From: Strongylocentrotus droebachiensis
Taxonomy: Eukaryota > Echinodermata > Echinoidea > Camarodonta > Strongylocentrotidae
DNA length: 64,000 nucleotides
Direction: 5' to 3'
Assembly (NCBI GenBank): GCA_035222895.1
Contig: JAVYIG010001029.1
Location: 1-64,000 of the forward strand
Made by a program: the position numbers and the translations under genes. Of the stretch, positions 23,998 through 38,000 are shown in pieces. Within the stretch, counting starts at the first letter, position 1. Every line of letters begins with the position of its first letter. The notes beneath the pieces were generated by a model that saw only the letters and a program-made list of their open reading frames with translations, was not told the origin of the DNA and did not search any database.

Positions 23998-26900
23998 CGG
24001 ACCAAACAAAATGATCGTAATTTTCTTGTAGAACACTCTTTTTTTTTTTACAAACTATACCAAATTCATCAATATTCTTATAAATCAACAAGAAGTTAAC
24101 CTAAAAAATGATCATAATTTAGCAGATCTTCATCGACTTTTAAGCTAGTACTGTATCGTACGCTGATTTGGTATCCTACAATACCCCTTCCTCGATGTGC
24201 GGTGTAATCCGAAATAGCATTTTTCGACCTGCGCAGTTGCGTTGCGCGGCAGCTAGCTCCGTAAGTAACGGCCTGTCCCTTTGTTTACTTTTTGGCGATG
24301 CAATGGTATGGACTTAGATCTAGATCTATTGGCAGATTTTATTAGAAAAATAAGTTTTTTCGTCTTCATGTCAACTATGCAACATAAACTTGTCGGTAAG
24401 TTGTGTGGAGTTATTCTAGAATTGTCCTGTACCGTTGTCTAGTCATGCTACCGTTCCTATAGTCCCATACGTGCAAATGGACGTGATGTTTTGACCGCTG
24501 AATTTTGTTGTAGTTGCGTATACGCCGCACCCCGACTTTTTGATTTTTTCTCACCCGAAAATACTGCGGCCTTTACGCCCGAAAATACGGTATATGGTTA
24601 AGGCTAGTGTTGCAGCACAGTTTTATTACAAGCTAAATCTTGCTTTAATAGTTAGTAAGCTAAATGTTAGTTTAAGGGTTACATATAGTGTTTGTTCCAG
24701 GGACCTGTTTCACAAAGCCTTTTTTCAAAAATCAGTGACAAATCTGCTGATAACCAATCAGAAGCAAGGATTTCAGTAGCTTATAACAAAAAATGTCATT
24801 TGTCACTGATGACAATTTTTGTGAAATGGGACCCAGGAATGGAGTTTGTGAATTTGATTAGAGTTAGAAATGGACCCAGAAATTGTCGCTGAAGCATCAG
24901 TCATAAAACCACCTCATTCTTTGATATTTTCCCACTCTTGAAGAGTCATGACCACCCCTTTTAATAGAGAGTAGTGGGCTTGATTTAGCCAGTGCATGCC
25001 ATTTATTTTCATAAAAGCGATTATGACTTCCTCAATTGATTCACTGTTGACAAATGTTTACATTCATCACAATTTATTCAAACTGATATGTTAAATGAGT
25101 GTTTACATGTATGTATTGCAGTTGGACTTTTCAAGTGAGCGTTACAACGTCTTGCAGTCCAATGTGGATGGGTACAAGAAGGAGATAGTAGCGCTTTCAG
25201 ACAAGAATCAGAAGTTCTCCAGCCAGGTTGTAACGCTTCAGCAAACTGCCAGTTCAGTTACACAGGTATGCACTTTGTAAATGTTGAGAAATAGCGCATT
25301 TCTTTTAAAGGGATTGGGTAACTTTGTCTCAGATTCTGAAACAAAATCCTAGATTTAGCTCATGCTGCAATGATAATTATAAACCTTTAGGTCCTTCAGG
25401 AATCCCATGACTTTTACAAGCTGATCACCTGTCTTATTATCAAGATTTTGATGATTGAAAATCGAAATTTCATTTTTCGTTTTCCTAACGGTTTTTATAA
25501 CACTACAGTCTATTAGGGAAGTGAGTATGGTAAAACCGGTCACCGGATTTTTACTTTCTTTTTTAACAATGGGTGGTATTCTCAAAAGCGGACTAACTTT
25601 GGTCCATGGTTTAATCCACCGACTAAGTATGGAGTGCCAAGTGTCCATATGAATATGTTTTTGAATAATTTAATATGTCACTAAATTAAAATAAAATTTA
25701 ATAACATAATTAATAAACAACAATATAACTATGATAAAATTATATTATCATGGTTATTTAGGGACATATCAAATTATTTAAAAAACATATTCATATGGAC
25801 ACTTGGCATTCCATACTTAGTCGGTGGATTTAACCATGGACTAAAGTTAGTCCGCTTTCGAGAATACCACCCATAGAAACAAAGCAAGAACATAATTTTG
25901 TCTTCTCTCTTGCCAGGACTTGTTGGCCGCGCAGGAGAAGCTGAACAAGGCTGAGGTGCAGACCAAGAACCTGAGGGACGAGAATGGGCTCCTCAAGGAG
26001 GTGGAGATACGTCTGAGCCAGGAGAAGGAGTCTATGCTGAGAGAGCATAAGAACCAAGGACTGCTCCTTACTAACCTAAATCAAATACAGGTACATATAA
26101 CGCGCCCGCCTCCATTGGCTCATTAAGAACAGTATAAATCTCCTTCTTTTCTTGCAGGGATGCCAGTTTTCAGGCCCTGGCGAGTTATTTTCAGACCATA
26201 GTTTAGACTTTTATGTGTACAAAAAAAATCATTCTACATTTAGTTGATTTTCGGGCCCTCTGATCAAATTTAACTGGCATCCCTGTTCTCGTCAAATTGG
26301 CAATGAGTGCATGAAAATTACTCCTTGGACTTTATTGACAGATCCAGAGAACTCACAACCTACACTGTACAACAGGTACAGAGAGCACTCAGTATGAAAA
26401 ATAAGAAGCTCTCACACAACATTGTTATGCCAATTTTAAGAGATAACACAAGATATTAAGTATTACTCTTTAATTAACAACAAATACAGGTATTTTCTTT
26501 TAGCAATCTAGGTTAGAGCTTCCAAGCCTAAATAGAATTTTATCTTTTCAAAGCAGCAGCTCTTCCAATGTACAATATTCATTATCGAATAAGTGAACAT
26601 TGATTGGTTTGTACGAAAATAGAGAAGCTCTCGTTGGACTTGTTTGTTTCCATGGTATTCTTTGTTCCTTTTTTGTTCAGAATAATCTTGAGCGGTCAGA
26701 CTTTGAGTCCAAGACGAGGATGACCAATCAGCTTGAGGGAATGGAGAGAGAGCTCTCCTTGGTCAGGAGGAGACTGGACGGTGAGACTGACCAGCATCAA
26801 ACTGCTCTCAAATCATGGATGGTAAGTAAGATGTCAAGTGTTATATTAAGTGATTGAAAGGCATGTTTAATTATTAAAGCAGCTCTAAATATATTCCATG

Positions 26901-29900
26901 AAAATGAGGCATAATTATATTTTTTTTCATGGAAAAAAATAAAGGATTATCGTAATTTTTAAAAATTTAAACATCACGGTTTGGAGCCAGTGGCATGGAA
27001 TGGATTATTCTTTCAAAACGCTGAATTGAAATAAAGCACTGGGTAAACAATATCTATCTTAAAGCCCATCTGCACTAGTTTGGCCACAGGGGATTAGACC
27101 TCCCTGCAAGGTCACTGACAAATGGTTATCTCATCAAATCGGCTCTTAATTAACATAAGGAAAAGGGGATCATGGGGGACCAACAGGCGCCGATTAGGCA
27201 TTGTTTGCTATATAGAGGGCGCAAGTAGCTATAAGTAGTACAGTGGGGCTTTATCTTACTAAATATTTTGCATTGCCAATTTGCTCATTCCAGGGTAAGG
27301 TGCAGGATCTACAGAGGCAGCTGAACTCCGAGCTCACCTCCCATCAGAGAACCCGCAACGACCTGGCCAAGATGAGGAACGACCTCCAGAACGTCCGACA
27401 GCAGGCCGCGACGACCGACGCCCAGCTCGTGGCAGCTCAGGTCAAGCTCGAGTCCTCTCTCAAAGAGAAAGATGATGGTTGGTTGAGTCATTAGGCCTGT
27501 CATCAGCTCGAGATTACTAAATAACCTGCTATTTTAACTATCCGGAATGCTAATTAACCAGTTAATTTGAGCCCGTAGTTGCAATTAGCGGGATATTTGG
27601 TAGAGAAAATATCCAGATAAATGTTGGTCTTGTTTCCAAAATATCCCGCCATTTGGGAAATAACAGACTAATTTGCGCCCTTCCGGTCTGGTGAAGACGC
27701 ATTTTCGAGCTTTGGGATAATATCTCGAGTCTGAAAATAGCGGGTTATCTGGCAAACTCAAGCTGATGAAGACAGGCTTGTTGATACCCCTTTTCTTTCC
27801 TTTTCCTTGGTAACTATCCCAATCGGACCAATTCTCACATTGTGGTTGAGTTTGATTGAGTTCCTTTTTTACTCAGAGCCCTGAAAAATACAGCAGATGT
27901 AATTTCTACACTCCCTTTTAAAGAATTTGACTCAAAGTATTAAAGCCTATCTGCACTAGTTTGGCCAGGAGGGGTTAAACCTCCCTGCGTGGTCACTGGC
28001 AGGTGGTTATCTCATCAAATCAGCTCTCAATTAACATAAGAAAAAGGGGACCATGGGGGATCAACGGGTACCGCTTAGGCATTGTTGGCTGTATAGAGGG
28101 CGCAAGTAGTGCAGTAGGGCTATAAATAATTCTTTTGTGTTGTGTCCCCCTTCCTCCCCCTCCCACAGCCATTACAGCGCTAGAGCAGACTGATGGAGGG
28201 GTGACCACAGTGAGTGAGACAGAGCTAAAGGAAGTCAACAACAAGCTGAGGATGTCTGAAAATCAGATCAAGAGTAAGCATCCTCTCTTTCCAGTCTTTT
28301 ATTTTAATTTTTTTTCTTCAGATGCGTACATTTGATGTATTACAGTCAAACCTGTCTACAGCGACCGCCCAAGGGAAACACAAAATTGGTCTTTGTAGAC
28401 AGGTTACTTTAGTGCATGTTTCGATGAGAAACCATTTTTAAGGGAAACAAAAGATGTGGTCTTTGTAGACAGGTGGTCTTTAAATCGGGTTTGACTGTAT
28501 ATGGTTTCTTTCTATCTACCCCTCTTTCTGTTTCTCTGTATCCTCTATTCATTCAGGTGACCATCAAATGTGTTTGTTTGTGATGAAATTTCCATGCTGA
28601 GTGGCACAAAACATAATTTATTCTGCAGAAGTGCCAAATTGTAGTGCAGTGTTCATTGTAATAGTTGGAAAAACATCATAAATTGTCATGTTATTTCATT
28701 TTCACCTCAGCAAAGTTTTAAGATATGTCAGAATAAGCGTTACATAAAAATGTAATACTTACAATAAACTAGGTGTTGCGACTGTTCGCAAAAATGTTTT
28801 AAATTTTGTTGTTGTTGTTGATAGTTTGGATACACTTGTAAGAGCAGAATATACTTCTTCTTCTTCTTCTTCTTATTATTATTAAGTCTGTCTCCTTCAA
28901 TTGACTGAAGATTCTTGCAAACTATGTGCGTGTGTGTGTTAACGGCAATGTAGGTCTATTCGAGTGCAATTTACATTATAATACAGTTTATTTACAAATA
29001 TACTTGTTACACGTCCATTTCCTTTTAATATCAAACCTTCTACTATACAATGTCAGCATCATTTCATTTCCTAAATACATTGTTATGAAATCCGTGAATG
29101 GTGACCATTTCTCTCTCTCCTCTGCACCATCAGTCCTGAGAGAGCAAATGAAGAAGCTGCAGGAGCAGAGGGCCCACTACCAGTCTATCAGCAAGTCTGT
29201 TGAGCAGAACATGAAAGAGCAGAACGAAGCGAGCGAGACCTTCAAGACAACCATGGAAAAGAGGCTGCAAGAAGTAACACAAGGTAAGGACTTTAGGGCG
29301 ACCATTCCTGATCAGAAGGAATGATTATTGGATGAGGGTTGGGGGCTGTTTTGTTTTCAACATGTTTTTTTGTGTGTGCGGTGGTTAAAGAGAAGGTTGA
29401 GTTCTGGGGAGGGGTGAAAAATAATTTGTGAGCGTTATCATTGTTATTATGCAAGTGTGGAAGAACATCAAATGCAAAATGTTCCCTGGAAAGCATGGCA
29501 CATGTTCGTGTAGCCCCATATACATCTCTCTGTGTACAGTGCTTGTAACTTTACCAAGACTGGGCCAAATTTCTTATCATCTTGATGATTCCAGAACCTT
29601 GCAGTACACATCAATAGTTACCGGTATATGCTATATGATCAACCTTTTCTGATCGATTCCACTCCGTTTCTTTCATAATGCAAGCGCATGACCAGAACTC
29701 AACTTTATCTTTAAACCATGTCATATCTAAATCGGACTTAAAAGTGCTATGTACGGGGAAGCCAGCTTTCAAAATATTGCCTGATTTTAGGCCCTTCACC
29801 TCTTTTTTTTCCCTTGTTTTTTCTTGCTGGCTTTTTATTGTTCATATACAGAAAGTAAATGGGGATCTAGTATAAGGCATTAAAAAAAAAATGTTGTATT

Positions 29901-32016
29901 GCCCCCAAAATCTTGGAATCTACAGTAGGCTTTTTAATATTTTTTGTTTTTTTTTGTTTACCGTTTTGTAGAAGAAAAAAAAAGTTTACTGAATAAAAAG
30001 AAAAAAGTATTGAAGTGAAGCATTCAAAACTGAGAAATATCAGCCCAAAGAGGGGGAAAGAAAAAAAAGAGAGAAGATTTCAGACCGACCGACCCATGTT
30101 TCGGCACCTATAGGGCAATACAACATCTTCTTCGTTTTTTAGGCCTAAGGTAACATTAAATTAAATCTGCATTATACGAACGAACTGATTGTATCTTGTT
30201 GTTTGTCTCTTCCTATGTTTCGCACTCTGCCTGCCTACCCTGTATCTTCTCAACCCAGGTGATGTAAATGTGTACCAGGCAGGAATTAATTCCTTGAAAT
30301 GCTAGAGCGCCGTAATGGCAACACAGCTAAAGCCGGGGTTAATAATTTCCCAATTTGTTACAGGTACTATGTCCCTTTTGCAGCCAACCTCAAATTCTGT
30401 AGAACTTTGCAGGAATTGTGAATATGTCATGTATGTCCTATCTGTGAAATTTAAACGTTAGCAGTGTCCTCATATTCAAATTATGCAAGGAAACCTGTTT
30501 ACTTGCTAGACTTCACTGTCAGACACTATTGAGTGACTGACTGGCTTTTTTTCTTCTTTGGTAATAACATACATGAAAAGAGTTGTAAAGGGTACAGGAA
30601 CATTTGTCTACATCAATCACCCACTTCTTGTGATGGCCAAGATTAAACTGATTGAATCTTTGCGCAGCATAAAACGTATGACCATTCGGTACAATTTTCT
30701 GAAAATCAAGACTACCGGTATTACTTTTGGGCTCTATAGCCCTAAAGTCGATTTGACAACTAATAGTCGTTATTTTCCCACTTAATGACATTTTCAAGCC
30801 CCACCTTTTTTAGGGAAGTTCTAAATTAGTATTATCTTTCAAATGCAGTTGGAATTTAACTTATGTCCTTTTATGGCCTGCAAATGGGACATAGTACCTT
30901 TAAGGCGCCTTGAGCATCCCTTGGGGTAGATAAGTGCGCATTATTTATGTTGTTATTAATTTTATTATTGTTATCCATTTCTTTGTTTGTCCCTGTAGAG
31001 CATGAAGACCTTAGCAAGGAGGTTTCTGAGCTCAGGAAGGATCGAGCGGAGAAGGAATCGGAGAACAAGGAGCTCCATGTAGCGGTCCAGACACAGGTAC
31101 TGTATAATATACATGTACAATTTTTTTTTTTTATTTTTTATTTATTTTATATTAAGGATATATTGACTGCTTTGAGAGGCATAGTGGTTTCTATAGGGTC
31201 AAGGGAAACTCACAACCTGCTATGACCCCAAGGCGCTTGCGCCGCGGGGTCATAGCAGGTTGTGAGTTTCCCGAGACCCTATAGAAACAACTATGCCTCG
31301 AATATTAAAAGCAGTCAATATATATTTTATATACCGAAAAAAAGAAAATGTTGACTCACCCATTTAGGTTTCCATCTCTTTGAAGTCATGAATATTAACA
31401 CCAACAATAACTTGTGTACAGTATGAAATCCAACAAGCTGTGCTCCAGTAGAACAGGGAATACCAAACACGTTTACACGAACAGTAACTTTTGTACAGGA
31501 TGATATCACCAACAAGCTGTGCTCCAGTAGAACAGTAGAACATGAACAGTAACTTTATAAATTCACAAATTCGCAACATATTTACACAGACTGTGCGTCT
31601 AGTCTACTTGTTGTAGATGTTGTATTTTGCGATCGAGACTAGTACACAAAATGGCGATCGGTCGTCTGCGCTGCGTGGATTGGTAGATTCGTCGCCTGAA
31701 TGCAGCGACCAAAATCGAATTGCACTCAAACACCGTTAACGGTATTGCGCATCGGTCATCGCACAAAAGAAACTTATACGGTAACACGTAAACCAAAATG
31801 GGGATCGCAGCAAAATGACGTCACGTTTCACAGCCATGGAAAAAGTGCTATGAAAAATGGATATAAACCGGTAGAGCCGGGAAAAATGACTATGAATTTC
31901 AATTAGCGGGCATGGTTAAGAACATGACTGCATTTTCAACCAATCAGAAGACAGGATTAGTAAAGAATCTTAAAATGAGGTATATAAATATAATTATGTA
32001 TTTTTTTTTTTTTTTT

Positions 32017-32071
<55 letters not shown>

Positions 32072-35000
32072 TTTTTTGGGGGGGGGGGTTTAGCAAAAAT
32101 TGATTCAAAGGTCCAAGGACCAAAACTGATCATGTTTACAAGTAATACAATAAACTTATAGATAGTGTAAATATACAATAGTGAGCAAAACAGACAGGTA
32201 TAACAAGTACAAGACAGCAATATGGATGACAAAATAATACATTTCAATCAATACAATATCAAAATAAACTTTAAAAAAAACATGATTCAAAGGTCCAAGG
32301 ACCAAAAGTGATCATGTTTACAAGTAATACAATAAACTTATATAAAGTGTAAATGTACAAGAGTGAGCAAAACAGACAGGTATAACAAGTACAAGACGAC
32401 AATATGGATGAAAAATGATACATTTCAATTAATACAATATCAAAAGAAACTAAGAGAAAGTAATGGTCAAGATAGTCAGATCAATAAACTGCTATAGGGT
32501 AATGGTAAAAGATAATCATACAATAATGTTGAGTAACCAAACAATACAAAAATATAGGGGAAATTATATTTTCAGTGTATAAAGCATAGACTCTGATTAC
32601 ACTAAACCACAATCCCTAATAGCCTTGAGCAGAGCCTCAGCCCTGTCAGTCTCTGGCTGTACCAGGAGCAGCCTTAAGCTAATCTTGAGCTCTGGGGTGG
32701 TGTTTCACAGAGCCTTTTTGCAATGAAAAATAACAAAAATCAGTGACAAATCTGCTAATAACCAATCAGAAGCAAGGTTTCAGTAGCTTATAACAAATCT
32801 TTCATTTGTCACTGATGACAAGTTTTGTGAAGCACCCCCCTGGTATGGGAATGGTATTTTGAGGGAAAAATGCTATGATTTATTCTGGATTGTTTATCCT
32901 GCAATCGATCAGTTGTTCGAACCAGTAAAATAAAAACAAGCTCACAAAAATTACTGGGCATTATCTTCCATTAAAACGACCACTGATCATCTAGATCAAA
33001 ATATACAGGAAACATCGATATCACCCATTCTTTTTTAAATATTTTTAATGATCATTCAATTGCATTATAGGAATGATCCCCAATGTACGATATGATGATG
33101 ATGGTGGCTTCTCTTATAGTGCCAGTGATCATCTCTGCTTGGGCGCTCATGGCTCTTTTAATCAAGATATTCAACTTCAATTTTTGTTCTTCTTCTTCTT
33201 CATCTTGCCCTGGACAGACTGCAGAGCTGCGTCGTAACCTTGCCAACCTGCAGGAGGAGCTAAAGGAGGCCCTCGCTAGGCAGAAAGAAGCAGAAGCTAA
33301 GGAACTCACTGCGAGACAGGACAGCCAAACCCAGGCTAAAGTAGCTAAGGAGGTGCGTATCCTTATTCTTGACTGAAAATGTAACATATTTGCTCCTTGA
33401 TGATAATTGGCATCTATGTCGTACCTGTACAAGATGAATTTATATTTGAATGTTAAAGGCACCAAATCTGAGATGCAAGGCCCCACGTTCTATCAGCATC
33501 TGTGATATGGTGTAATATTGAAGCTCTAAAAAAATTGCGCTTCTAAATCATCATTAAAGGTACTATGTCCCTTTTGCAGGCCAACAAAATGAAAAAGTTA
33601 AATTCCAACTGCATTTGAAAGATAATACTAATTTAGAACTTCCCTAAAAAAAGTGGGGCTTGAAAATGTCTTCAAGTGGGAAAATAACGACTATTAGTTG
33701 TCAAATCGACTTTAGGGCTATAGAGCCCAAAAGTAATAGTCTTGATTTTCAGACAATTGTACCGAATGGTCATACGTTTTATGCTGCGCAAAGATTCAAT
33801 CAGTTTAATCTTGGCCATCACAAGAAGTGGGTTATTGATGTAGACAAATGCTCATGTACCCTTTACAACTCTTTTCATGTATGTTATTACCAAAGAAGAA
33901 AAAAAGCCAGTCAGTCACTCAATAGTGTCTGACGGTAAAGTCTAGCAAGTAAACGGGTTTCCTTGCATAATTTGAATATGAGGACACTGCTAACGTTTAA
34001 ATTTCACAGATAGGACATACATGACATATTCATAATTCCTGCAAAGTTCTACAGCATTTGAGGTTGGCTGCAAAAGGGACATAGTACCTTTAAGTGCCTC
34101 GAAAAGGTAAAGATCTTTGAGTGACCGGTCTTACCATACTCATTTTCCCCCAATAGACTGTAGTGTTATAAAAACCGTTAGGAAAACGAATCTGAAATTT
34201 TGAATTCCAATCATAGATATCTTGATAATCAGACAGGCGATTGGCTTGTAAAAGTCATGGAATTCATGTATGACCTAATGGTTTATAATCATGATTGCAG
34301 CCTGAGCTAAATCCAGGACTTTTTTTAAGAATCTGAGGCAAAGTTACCCAATCTCTTTAAAGTTTTAATCTCAATACAAAATGTTTACCTCTAAAATGTT
34401 CATCTCTGTTCAGCCACATCCTTCTTCGTCAGCGATGTTACCGACTAGGCCCTGTCTTGAGCTTTGATTAATAATGCATTGGCAGTGTTCTAGGGAACCA
34501 GCTATATCCTTTTGTTGATGCCTCACATATTCTGCATATCTTCGTGCTTATAAAATAGCTGTTATGTTAATTTCATTTGTTGAATGTACTTTTGTTATTT
34601 TATCTCTGTATTGCGTATCAAATGTATATTTTATTATTTTCAATGACATTTAAATTTAATTGTATGTATTTCTTTGTGAAATTTTGTGAGCTGAACAATA
34701 TTATGCATCCGGTTTGAGTGTGAAAGAGAGTTCCTGTCTGATTTTTTTCTTCTGACTAAATAATTGAAATAATAATAAATTAATTTCCCTTCACTTTTCA
34801 GATGCAAGATAAGTACGAGAGGGAGTTCCTGCTGCATGCTGCTGACATGAAACAACTGGTTACTGTCAAAGAACAAGTAAGTGAGATGAATTCTTATCTC
34901 TCTTTCTCTCTACATAAGCTGAATTTACACTGCAATAAAAGTCATCAATTTTTTGGACATTTCATGTTTTTTTTGCGATTAAAAAAGAAGAAGAAAAGAT

Positions 35001-38000
35001 ATGGTCGATCCCTTGCCTTTGGGAAACTGTTTCTTGTCTTAACCTATTGGATTGGAGATATCTATTTACATAATCTAATTAGATTCCTTGTACTTAATGT
35101 TTTTTCTTTTTAGCTTGCTAGTCATAACAGTAAAATGGTAAGGAGACCCCGTACATGATATGAAAGTATGTGGGTGATTATCATTTACAGTTAGTACCAA
35201 AGTCAATATTTTCTGTTTTATTTTTAATTTATTTGTAGTTTATTATTATTGTTTTTTTGTTTTCTTTTAGCTTGCTAGTCATAACAGTAAAATGTCACAG
35301 ATAGAGGAAGTTGCTAAGAAGGCTCAAGCAGCACTCGATTCATCAGAGGTGAGTCCACTTTTCTAAAAAAAAAAAAAAATGATCAAGTAAGTGAGTCAGT
35401 TGGTGGGTGGATGAGTGAGTGAGTTTGTGGGTGAGTAAGTGGGTGAGTGAGTGGGTGAGTGAGTGGGTGAGTGAGTGGGTGGGTTAGGAGTGGGTGAGTG
35501 AGTGGGTGAGTGGGTGGGTGGGTGGGTGAGTGAGTGAGTGGGTGGGTAAGTGGGTGGGTAAGTGGGTGAGTGGGTGGGTGAGTGAGTGAGTGGGTGGGTG
35601 GGTGATTGAGTTGTTGGGTAAGTGATTGAGTGAGTGAGTGAGTGAGTGAAGGAGTGAGTGAGTGAGTGGGTGGGTGAGTGGGTGAATGAAAGAATGAATG
35701 AATGAATGTCAATGAATCACTGAGTGAGTGAGTGAGTGAGTGAAGGAGTGAGTGAGTGATTGAGTGAGTTAGTGAGTGAAGGAGTGAGTGAGTGAGTGGG
35801 TGGGTGAGTGGGTGAATGAAAGAATGAATGAATGAATGTCAATGAATCACTGAGTGAGTGAGTGAGTGAGTGATTGGATGGATAGATGGATGGATGAATT
35901 AATGAGTGAGTGAGTGAATGAAAAAATAAATGAATGAATGTCAATGAATAACTGAATGAATGACTGAAGGAACTTAAGCACTATCAATACATCATTCATT
36001 CATTCAATCAATCATTCAATGAGTTCATTGATTCGGTCAATATTCTTGATTTCTTGTTCATTATAGGCATCTTGGACGGAGCAGCTTCGTATTCAGAAGG
36101 CAGAGCTAGAGCAACACGCCCAGAGAAACAAAGAGCTTGAAGATCAGAACCAGATGCTACATCAACAGCTAGAAGCAGTAAGATCTCCAAATACTTGACA
36201 CCTTTCACAACAATGGATAGAATTATGTGTCTCATTTCTTTTAAATCCAACATTGCGCTTTGATTCACACATAATTATGTATCTTGGAATAATTTATTTT
36301 GGATAATAAATTGGATTTTATATTGCATCATGATACATTTTACGGCCAAATATTCAAGTGATCTTTTATTTCTGTTTTGTATAATGATGAATGCTTTGTT
36401 TCCAAAACGTTAAAATCGAATGAAACTGTGATTTTGGTTTGTAATGATTATGTACCCAACTTCTTATCAATTTTGTTTCTTCACAAACTATGTCCATTTG
36501 GTTTGTTATCACAATGCAGTTAAGAGCAATTATTTTTCAAAGGGAAATGAGCAGTAAAGCCGTTAACTTATCAAATTACCAAGAAGCTGAGGAACTTCAG
36601 ACTTGTCTGGTAAAAGATATCCCCCCTTCCACCCCATGTTTAACCATTTCTAGATATCCCATTTTGTGATTTTTTTTTTGCCAATCAAAACTTATGCATT
36701 TGCTTTATGCTGTTGTTTTGTACTGTCACTACACACGCACCTAAAAGAACAATATTTTACATGTAAGTGGCTTACTAAGAGTTATAGTTATTGTATTATT
36801 ATGTATATTTTTTGTTTTTAATGTTTCCAGTTGGGTAGCAAAATGTTAAAGCAGTCATCACATTCCAAGGACTTTGCAAACACCAATCTCTCTCTTCGGG
36901 AAGAGGACAAATCATCTGACCAGCTCTTAGAAGTCATCAAGTAAGAACAAAAAATTCTCTCTTAGAATCCTAGAAGTCACCGAGTAAGAACAGTTTGTCT
37001 CTCTTATGGGGCGTTGCAAGAATGTTGCGATTGATTGCATGTTGCAAAATTTGCAACTGATTTTTGCAATCGATTGCAACTCAACTTTCTTGTAATGCCC
37101 CACTAGTCTGCTGAAAATTTCCTAGGATGTTGTTAATTAAGTTAACTAGATCTAGCTTTTGTTCTCCCCCCCTCTTTCTCTCTCTTACTAATAGGGCAGT
37201 GCTAGAAAGTTGCGCTGCGATCAATTTCAAATTAGCAATGAATCGCAAGACTTACGCTTGACTTTGGGGATTTGAAATTATTATTCTAGATTCCAACTTT
37301 TTTGCAACGCCCCATTAGACTCTTAAAAGTCATCAAGTAAGAACAATTTTTCTCTCTTATGCTATGGTCACATTACCCAAAAGTAGACTGCTCGGCGGCC
37401 GAGCGGCGAGTTTTTAACCAATTCTGCCCGGCGGCTGCCCGGCCACCGAGCGGCGGCCGCCCAGGCACCGCTCGTTTTTAGGGCATCGCTCGGTCGCCGC
37501 TGAAGTTTTAGCGCGGAGTTAAAATTTGGGCGGCGCCTGCTCACTTTTCACTCGCCGCCCAAAATACGCTCGGTGCCTGGGCGGTCGCCGCCCGGGCACC
37601 GACCTAATCGCTGGGCGATGCCTAATTCCAGCAGCGACCGAGCAGGCTATTGATCGGTCGGTCGCTGCTCAGATTTGTGACCATAGCTTTAGACTCCTAG
37701 AAGTCACCATGTAAAGGCCCGGTCACACCGCCCAAACTTTGTTGGAGCGTTCCTTGAACGGTAGGGAGAGGGGGCCGAATTTCGACAACGCTTGTCACCG
37801 TGCACAAAATGGGAAACAAATCGAACACACGGGCATTGCCTTAGCGGTGCACCGCTGAAGCCGGCGTTGCTTTAGCTAGGTTTAACGGTAGCGAGCGTTG
37901 GTTTAGCGGTGACACCTCCATACCAACGCCAAACCAAAGTTCATCACCGCAATGGATCGCTGCTTCAACGCCCGACACCGTTCCAGCAATCCTGTTTCCG

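Larger units (their letters stand above)
36959..37716 (+). repeat. Three extra copies of the exon 30 end plus donor, separated by inserted elements
   Basis: Copies at 36959-37008 (TAGAAGTCACCGAGTAAGAA), 37317-37361 (AAAAGTCATCAAGTAAGAAC) and 37690-37716 (TAGAAGTCACCATGTAAAG) repeat the exon 30 3' edge TTAGAAGTCATCAAGTAAGA and the following CTCTCTTAT. The intervals between them are filled by hairpin elements (37008-37104, 37192-37315) and a GC-rich inverted-repeat element (37363-37688). Confidence 0.85.

Noticed and set aside
31600..31800. GC-richer patch with ATG in a good context (31652)
   Set aside because: The frame stops after 11 codons with no donor-like site; no homology recognised.
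33660..33932. 90-codon frame and its near-identical minus copy at 30519-30797
   Set aside because: Both are the interior of the AGGTACTATGTCCC MITE read in the same direction relative to the element; no start or codon conservation and no known domain.
35383..35944. Minus-strand Thr/His/Pro-Leu-Thr repeat frames
   Set aside because: Translation of the TGAG microsatellite.
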